Positions 61,044 to 64,000 of a stretch of 64,000 nt of DNA are shown here, piece after piece. The stretch comes from Streptomyces mirabilis (lineage in GTDB: Bacteria > Actinomycetota > Actinomycetes > Streptomycetales > Streptomycetaceae), in assembly GCF_039503195.1 (NCBI RefSeq), contig NZ_JBCJKP010000001.1, forward strand, positions 7,006,001-7,070,000. Direction: 5' to 3'. Position 1 is the first letter of the stretch. The number at the start of each line of letters is the position of its first letter. Under the pieces are notes generated by a model. The model made no database searches, was not told the DNA's origin, and saw only the letters and a list, made by a program, of their open reading frames with translations. Position numbers and translations under genes: made by a program.

Positions 61044-61247
61044 ATGACGAATCCGTTTGAGGATGCGGATGCGGTCTATTCGGTTCTCGTCAACGATGAG
61101 GGCCAGTATTCGCTGTGGCCGGCATTCGCCGACATTCCTGCGGGCTGGACCGCGGAGCTCGTCGAGGCAGACCGTGAGGCCTGCCTGGCGTACATCGAGG
61201 AGCACTGGACGGACATGCGGCCGAAGAGCTTGAGCGAAGCCTCCTGA
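61044..61247 (+). CDS. MbtH family protein
   Basis: 67 residues. Family signature [33 protein letters not shown] and the C-terminal [12 protein letters not shown]. MbtH-like proteins bind and activate NRPS adenylation domains. AAGGGGAG precedes the ATG; the NRPS follows 42 bases later, so both are probably co-transcribed from the promoter block at 60948. Confidence 0.96.
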   Translation: MTNPFEDADAVYSVLVNDEGQYSLWPAFADIPAGWTAELVEADREACLAYIEEHWTDMRPKSLSEAS

Positions 61248-61289
61248 CACGTTCCGCCGGTCCACCGACAACTACCCCGGGGGAACACA

Positions 61290-64000
61290 ATGAGCAACGT
61301 CGGCGGTGACACGCTGCCGCTCTCCGCTGCGCAGCGCGGAATCTGGTTCGGATGTCAACTCGACCCCGGTGGCCGGCGCTACCGGATCGCGGAGTACTTC
61401 GACATTCGCGGCCCGGTGGATCCCGTGGTGTTCGACGCGGCCTGGCGCCAGGTCGTCGGCGAGACCGAGGCGCTGCGCGTCCGGTTCATCGAAGAGGCCG
61501 ACGGGCCCCGGCAGTACGTCGGACCCGTCGAGACCGCCGCCGTCGAACTGGTGGACGTCTCCCGCCGGCCGGACCCCGAGGGCGCGGCGCTGGAACGGAT
61601 GCGCGCCGACCTCGACCGGCGGCTCGAGCTGACCCGAGACCCTCTGCACACCGTGCTGCTGTTCAGGCTGGCCCAGGACCGCTACTTCTGGTACTTCCAG
61701 TTCCACCACGTCATCCTGGACGGCTACAGCGGGGCCATGGTGGTGCGGCGGGTCGCCGAGGTGTACTCGGCCCTCGTCACCGGCGCGCCGGCCGTCCAGC
61801 CTGACCCCCGCCCGCTGCGCGACCTCCTCGACGAGGATCTCGCCTATCGCGTGTCCGACGCCTTCCTCCTCGACCAGGAGTACTGGGGGTCCCGGTTGGC
61901 CGACCGGGCGGAGCCCGCGACGTTGGCCGACCGGGTGTCCGCCGAAGCCGACGGACTGGTGCGTTCCTCGGCACAGCTCGGCACGGACGAACAGCGCCGG
62001 CTCTCCGAGTCCACCGGGCGGGCACTGCCCACCGTCATGCTCACGGCCGTGGCCGCCTATCTGCACCGGCTGACCGGCGCGCGCGACCTCGTGCTCGGCC
62101 TGCCCGTCACGGCACGGGCGGGATCCGCCACCGCCGGAACCGCCGGGATGGTGTCCAACCTGCTGCCGCTGCGGTTGACCGTGACGGGCGAGCAGACCTG
62201 CGCCGAGCTGGCCCGGCATGTGCTGTCCCGGACCCGCGAGGCCCTGCGCCACCAGCGCTACCGCTACGAGGACATACGCCGCGACCAACGGCTGGCCCTG
62301 GAGGACGAACCACTCGTCGGACCGGTGGTCAACGTCGTGCCGTTCAGCTACGACCACGGCTTCGGCGGCCACCCGATGACCTCCCACAACCTGGCGGGCG
62401 GACTGGCCGAGGATCTGTCGATCACGGTCTACGACCGGGGCGAGGGGCAGGGGCTCCGCATCGACTTCGACGCCAACGCGTCGTTGTACCGGGGGAGGAT
62501 CTGCACACCCATCAGCGCGGCTTCCTGCGGGTGTTGGAGGCGATGGCGGACGACCCGGCCGCGCAGGTCGGCCGGATCGAGCTGCTGGACGCCGCCGAGC
62601 GCAGGCGCGTTCTGCACGAGTGGAACGACACGGACCGTACGCATCCGGCGGCCACGTGGCCCGCGCTGTTCGAGGCTCAGGCCGCCAGGACCCCCGACGC
62701 GGTCGGGGCGGTCTTCGAGGACACCGCTCTGAGTTACGCCCAATTGAACTCTCGCGCCAACCGGCTCGCCCGGTCGCTGGTCGAGTCGGGCATCGGCCCC
62801 GAGCGGGTGGTGGCCCTGGGCCTGCCCCGCTCGATCGATCTGGTCATCGCCATGCTCGCGGTGTCCAAGGCGGGCGGCGCGTATCTGCCGCTCGATCTGG
62901 AACATCCGGCTGAGCGCCTGGCGTTCATGCTCTCCGACACCGCGCCCGCCTGCGTCATCACCGGTAGGGAGACCCCGGCGGGACTGCCCGGCACCATCCC
63001 GAGGATCGTGCTCGACGGACCGCAGCACACCCACGACGACGATCTGGCCGACGACGATCTGACCGACGCCGACCGGCTCGCCCCCCTGCGGCCGGACCAC
63101 CCTGCCTACGTCGTCTACACGTCCGGCTCCTCCGGCGTGCCCAAGGGCGTCGTCGTCACCCACACCGGTGTCGCGGCGCTCGCGTTCGCACAGATCGCCC
63201 GGCTCGGAGTGGACGAGCACAGCCGGGTACTTCAGTTCGCGTCCCCGAGCTTCGACGCGGCGTTCTCCGAGGTGTCGATGGCGCTCCTCTCGGGCGCCGC
63301 ACTGGTGCTCGCGGGTGCCGACCAGCTCGTCCCGGGCGTCGCCCTGACCGAACTGGCCGTCAAACACGCTCTGACCCACGTCACCCTCCCACCGGCGGTT
63401 CTCGCCACGATGCGGCCCGGCGAACTGCCCGCGGACCTGACCCTCAACGTCGCAGGAGAGGCATGCCCGGCCGAGACCGTGGCGGCCTGGTCGCCGGGCC
63501 GTCGCCTGCTCAACGCGTACGGCCCGACCGAGACCACGGTCTGCGCGACGATGTCGGACCCCTTGTCCGGCACGGACAATCCGCCGATCGGCCGCCCGAT
63601 CGACAACATGCGCGCGTTCGTCCTGGACAGCGCGCTGCGACCGGTGCCGGTGGGCGTCGCCGGCGAGCTCTACCTGGCGGGCCCGGGCCTGGCGCGCGGT
63701 TACCAGGGACGTCCGGCCCTGACCGCGGAGCGGTTCCTCGCCTGCCCGTCCGAGGCCGGACTGGCGCCGGGGGCGCGGATGTACCGGACCGGCGACCTCG
63801 TCCGCCGGCGCGCCGACGGTCAACTGGAGTTCCTCGGCCGCGCCGACGACCAGGTCAAGATCCGCGGCTTCCGGATCGAACCCGGCGAGATCGAAGCAGT
63901 GCTGGCCCGCGACGAGGCCGTGCGAGAGGTCGCCGTGGTCGTCCGGGAGGACGCCCCCGGGGACAAGCGCCTGATCGCCTATGTCGTCCCGCACGAGGGG
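61290..64000 (+). pseudogene. NRPS, starter C domain and aromatic-specific A domain, frameshifted and cut by window edge
   Basis: ATG 61290 (GGGGGAAC upstream) begins a C domain ([39 protein letters not shown]) of the kind that accepts an acyl starter. At 62491-62495 a run of five G breaks the frame; six would give [20 protein letters not shown] and lead into an A domain ([45 protein letters not shown]) open to the window end. Its pocket reads DASTNAAVCK, closest to Tyr/beta-hydroxy-Tyr type codes. As read, the C-domain frame ends at 62732. With the frame restored this would be the first module, loading the cinnamoyl acyl group onto an aromatic residue. Confidence 0.88.

Noticed and set aside
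60787..61047. Plus-strand open frame of 86 codons before mbtH
   Set aside because: It overlaps the shared promoter block, has no ribosome-binding site and resembles nothing.
1..64000. CRISPR arrays, insertion sequences, integrases, rRNA or tRNA genes
   Set aside because: I looked for regularly spaced repeats, transposase motifs and cloverleaf-like sequences and found none I could support.

Overview
The window is from a Streptomyces-type actinomycete chromosome. The evidence is very high GC with third-position GC bias, GTG/TTG starts, ATGA/GTGA-coupled operons, and several typical families: M4 proteases with a P-domain, lipoprotein L,D-transpeptidases, a ScARP-like ADP-ribosyltransferase, a CabB-like EF-hand protein, a DUF6191 protein and an XRE/NB-ARC regulator.

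Left part (1-29.2 kb) looks like conserved chromosomal background. It holds two tandem M4 metalloproteases (the first cut by the window edge), two heterodimeric type I ABC exporter pairs in one minus-strand operon (3.9-11.2 kb), a divergent DrrAB-type exporter plus two-component system (11.35-14.9 kb), glycogen debranching enzyme GlgX, two paralogous lipoprotein L,D-transpeptidases, an enoyl-CoA hydratase, an anti-sigma-type ATPase, a coupled deacetylase-like/beta-propeller lipoprotein pair, a secreted ADP-ribosyltransferase, a GNAT/MerR divergent pair, an EF-hand protein, a Rossmann oxidoreductase, a MOSC protein and a GH25 lysozyme. From memory, this order resembles the S. coelicolor SCO5447-SCO5466 neighbourhood.

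Right part (about 29.4-64 kb, open at the right edge) is a nonribosomal peptide cluster of the cinnamoyl-lipid class. A 15-gene, almost fully overlapping minus-strand operon (56.2 to 45.6 kb) encodes an unusual type II PKS: two ACPs, two KS with active-site Cys, two KS-like partners without it, ketoreductase, two hotdog dehydratases, a double-hotdog protein, an alpha/beta hydrolase, a DsbA/HCCA-type isomerase and three small DsrE/F/H-like proteins. Around it lie a trimodular NRPS (C-A-nMT-T, C-A-T, C-A-T-TE; predicted N-Me-Phe, Ser, unknown), a second NRPS starting with an acyl-accepting C domain and an aromatic-specific A domain, MbtH, an aromatic amino acid hydroxylase, an O-methyltransferase, a phytoene-dehydrogenase-like oxidase, a DrrAB exporter, an HTH/NB-ARC regulator and a neocarzinostatin-family secreted apoprotein. 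The likely logic is that the PKS makes a polyene acyl-ACP, which is isomerised, cyclised and oxidised to an alkenyl-cinnamoyl group, loaded onto the first NRPS, elongated with modified aromatic residues, and released by the TE. The N-Me-Phe/Ser/X order and the Tyr-modifying enzymes recall pepticinnamin E (inference).

Three cluster operons share a roughly 62-bp promoter block at fixed internal spacing (before the trimodular NRPS, before the PKS operon, and before mbtH-NRPS), which I regard as the strongest unexplained signal. The cluster also carries four single-site frameshifts (43.73, 48.82, 60.04, 62.49 kb) and a junction at 59.05-59.08 kb where two head-to-head genes have both lost their N-terminal halves. 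Either the cluster is decaying or the assembly is faulty here; the rest of the window, including the 11.4-kb NRPS, reads cleanly.
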